Part shown: positions 7,569 through 7,941 of the stretch, piece by piece
How the letters are laid out: every line of letters begins with the position of its first letter
How positions within the stretch are numbered: the first letter of the stretch is position 1
Source of the DNA: an uncultured Clostridia bacterium
GTDB taxonomy: Bacteria; Bacillota; Clostridia; Lachnospirales; Lachnospiraceae
Length of the DNA: 7,941 nt
Assembly (NCBI GenBank): GCA_947178015.1
Contig: CAMWWW010000094.1
Span: forward strand, 1 to 7,941
Direction of reading: 5' to 3'
The notes under the pieces: model-generated
What the model was told of the DNA's origin: nothing
Seen by the model: the letters and a program-made list of their open reading frames with translations, nothing else
Databases searched by the model: none
Translations under genes and position numbers: made by a program

Positions 7569-7620
7569 ATGAATTTTTCAAAGATATGGATAAAGTGTAT
7601 TATACCATAGAAAAATTCAT
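7569..7620. repeat. Inverted repeat ATGAATTTTT ... AAAAATTCAT
   Basis: Two perfect 10-base arms, at 7569-7578 and 7611-7620, are separated by 32 bases and flank the possible second promoter. The right arm overlaps the palindrome at 7614-7633. This may be a paired regulatory site, but the arms are AT-rich. Confidence 0.5.
7599..7607 (-). promoter_or_regulatory. Possible second, upstream extended -10 promoter for blaI-blaR1
   Basis: The minus strand reads TGG-TATAAT, matching the extended -10 form TGnTATAAT. No good -35 exists at 17 bases (TATTGA); TTGATA occurs at only 15. The region is AT-rich, so a chance match is possible. Confidence 0.35.
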
Positions 7621-7633
7621 ATCAATATGAATT
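7614..7633. repeat. Palindrome with ATTCATAT and ATATGAAT arms around a 2-base centre
   Basis: Two perfect 9-base arms (AATTCATAT and ATATGAATT) are separated by CA. The palindrome covers the -35 position of the possible upstream promoter, where a repressor would act. It is not the classic TACA/TGTA BlaI dyad, so its partner protein is unknown. It could be an operator for BlaI or another regulator. Confidence 0.5.
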
Positions 7634-7657
7634 ATGACTGTGAGGATATTCTGGATT

Positions 7658-7687
7658 AAGACACTATAAATATTCAGACAGTGTTTT
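7658..7687 (+). terminator. Weak intrinsic-terminator-like hairpin
   Basis: AAGACACT (7658-7665) pairs with AGTGTTTT (7680-7687), 8 pairs including one G-U, around a 14-base loop, and ends in a short T run. There is no clear gene directly upstream on this strand, so it may be a remnant or chance structure. Confidence 0.25.
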
Positions 7688-7703
7688 TATCAACATCACT
7701 TAA

Positions 7704-7941
7704 ATAATATTTAATGAAGTCAGTTATGATATATATGCAAGAACGGCAAGGCAAACGGAAACTGCTGAAAAGAAAATTGCGAATTATTGGAATAAGCTGG
7801 ATGTAGTTGAAAAGGACATTGTAACAATTATGGGGAGCAGAAGCTGTATTAACGCTACGGAATTATCTGTGATGGTAAGTAAGACGAGAAGGACTATTAA
7901 TAAAAAGCTTAGTCATTTGTTGGAAATTGGGGTAATAAAAA
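7704..7941 (+). pseudogene. Truncated gene fragment encoding a winged-helix DNA-binding segment
   Basis: A frame open from just after a TAA at 7701-7703 to the window edge encodes about 79 residues. Its latter half looks like a real winged-helix domain: KLDVVEKDIVTIM, then INATELSVMVSKTRRTINKK, then LSHLLEIGVIK. The frame has no ATG, GTG or TTG before the ATG at 7818, which lies inside the domain, and no ribosome binding site. The likely reading is the C-terminal part of a larger protein that lost its start. The pattern resembles the C-terminal helix-turn-helix of AlbA_2/RecG-like ATP-binding regulators, but that is recall, not a search result. The gene continues beyond the window. Confidence 0.5.

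Larger units (their letters stand above)
7492..7703. other. AT-rich intergenic region upstream of blaI
   Basis: No gene is supported here. The region holds the blaI ribosome binding site and promoter, the possible second promoter, inverted repeats and a weak terminator-like hairpin. The sequence ATGAAT occurs at 7523, 7569 and 7627 on the plus strand and inverted at 7615-7620, a local cluster that could mark regulator binding. Confidence 0.6.

Noticed and set aside
7714..7788. Small plus-strand ORF starting at the ATG at 7714
   Set aside because: It ends after about 24 codons with no ribosome binding site. The neighbouring frame that encodes the winged-helix segment is the one with protein-like content.

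Overview
This window looks like a low-to-medium GC Gram-positive chromosome, most likely a Clostridia / Lachnospiraceae-type gut Firmicute. The evidence is strong AGGAGG-type ribosome binding sites, a BlaI/BlaR1 regulatory pair, and two penicillin-binding proteins (PBPs) whose extra segments resemble, from memory, Lachnospiraceae versions of PBP2 and PBP1A. I cannot name the species.

Layout. Positions 1-72 are a short leader, possibly holding the last codons of an upstream gene. Positions 73-2883 (+) encode a class B PBP (transpeptidase, PBP2/MrdA-like) with an insertion of about 240 residues between its dimerisation region and catalytic domain. Positions 2855-5362 (+) encode a class A PBP (glycosyltransferase plus transpeptidase) with a cysteine-rich tail. 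Its start overlaps the end of the first PBP gene by 29 bases, so the two form a translationally linked pair. On the opposite strand, blaI (7491-7105) and blaR1 (7103-5298) form a two-gene operon separated by one base. The blaR1 3' end runs 65 bases into the class A PBP gene. Upstream of blaI lies an AT-rich regulatory stretch with a good sigma-A promoter, a second promoter-like element and several inverted repeats. The right edge (about 7704-7941, +) carries an open frame encoding a winged-helix DNA-binding segment with no usable start, probably the truncated C-terminal part of a larger gene.

How the genes may work together. BlaR1 is a membrane beta-lactam sensor with a zinc-protease domain, and BlaI is the repressor whose removal turns on the operon. 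No beta-lactamase gene is present; the immediate neighbours are instead a complete wall-synthesis pair (one glycosyltransferase and two transpeptidases). This resembles in logic, though not in gene order, the mecA-mecR1-mecI arrangement, where the regulated gene is a drug-insensitive PBP. Whether these PBPs are under BlaI control is inference: I found no canonical BlaI operator (TACA/TGTA dyad) in the 72 bases before the PBP pair. There is an 11-base match (TATGAATCTTT) between that leader and the blaI upstream region.
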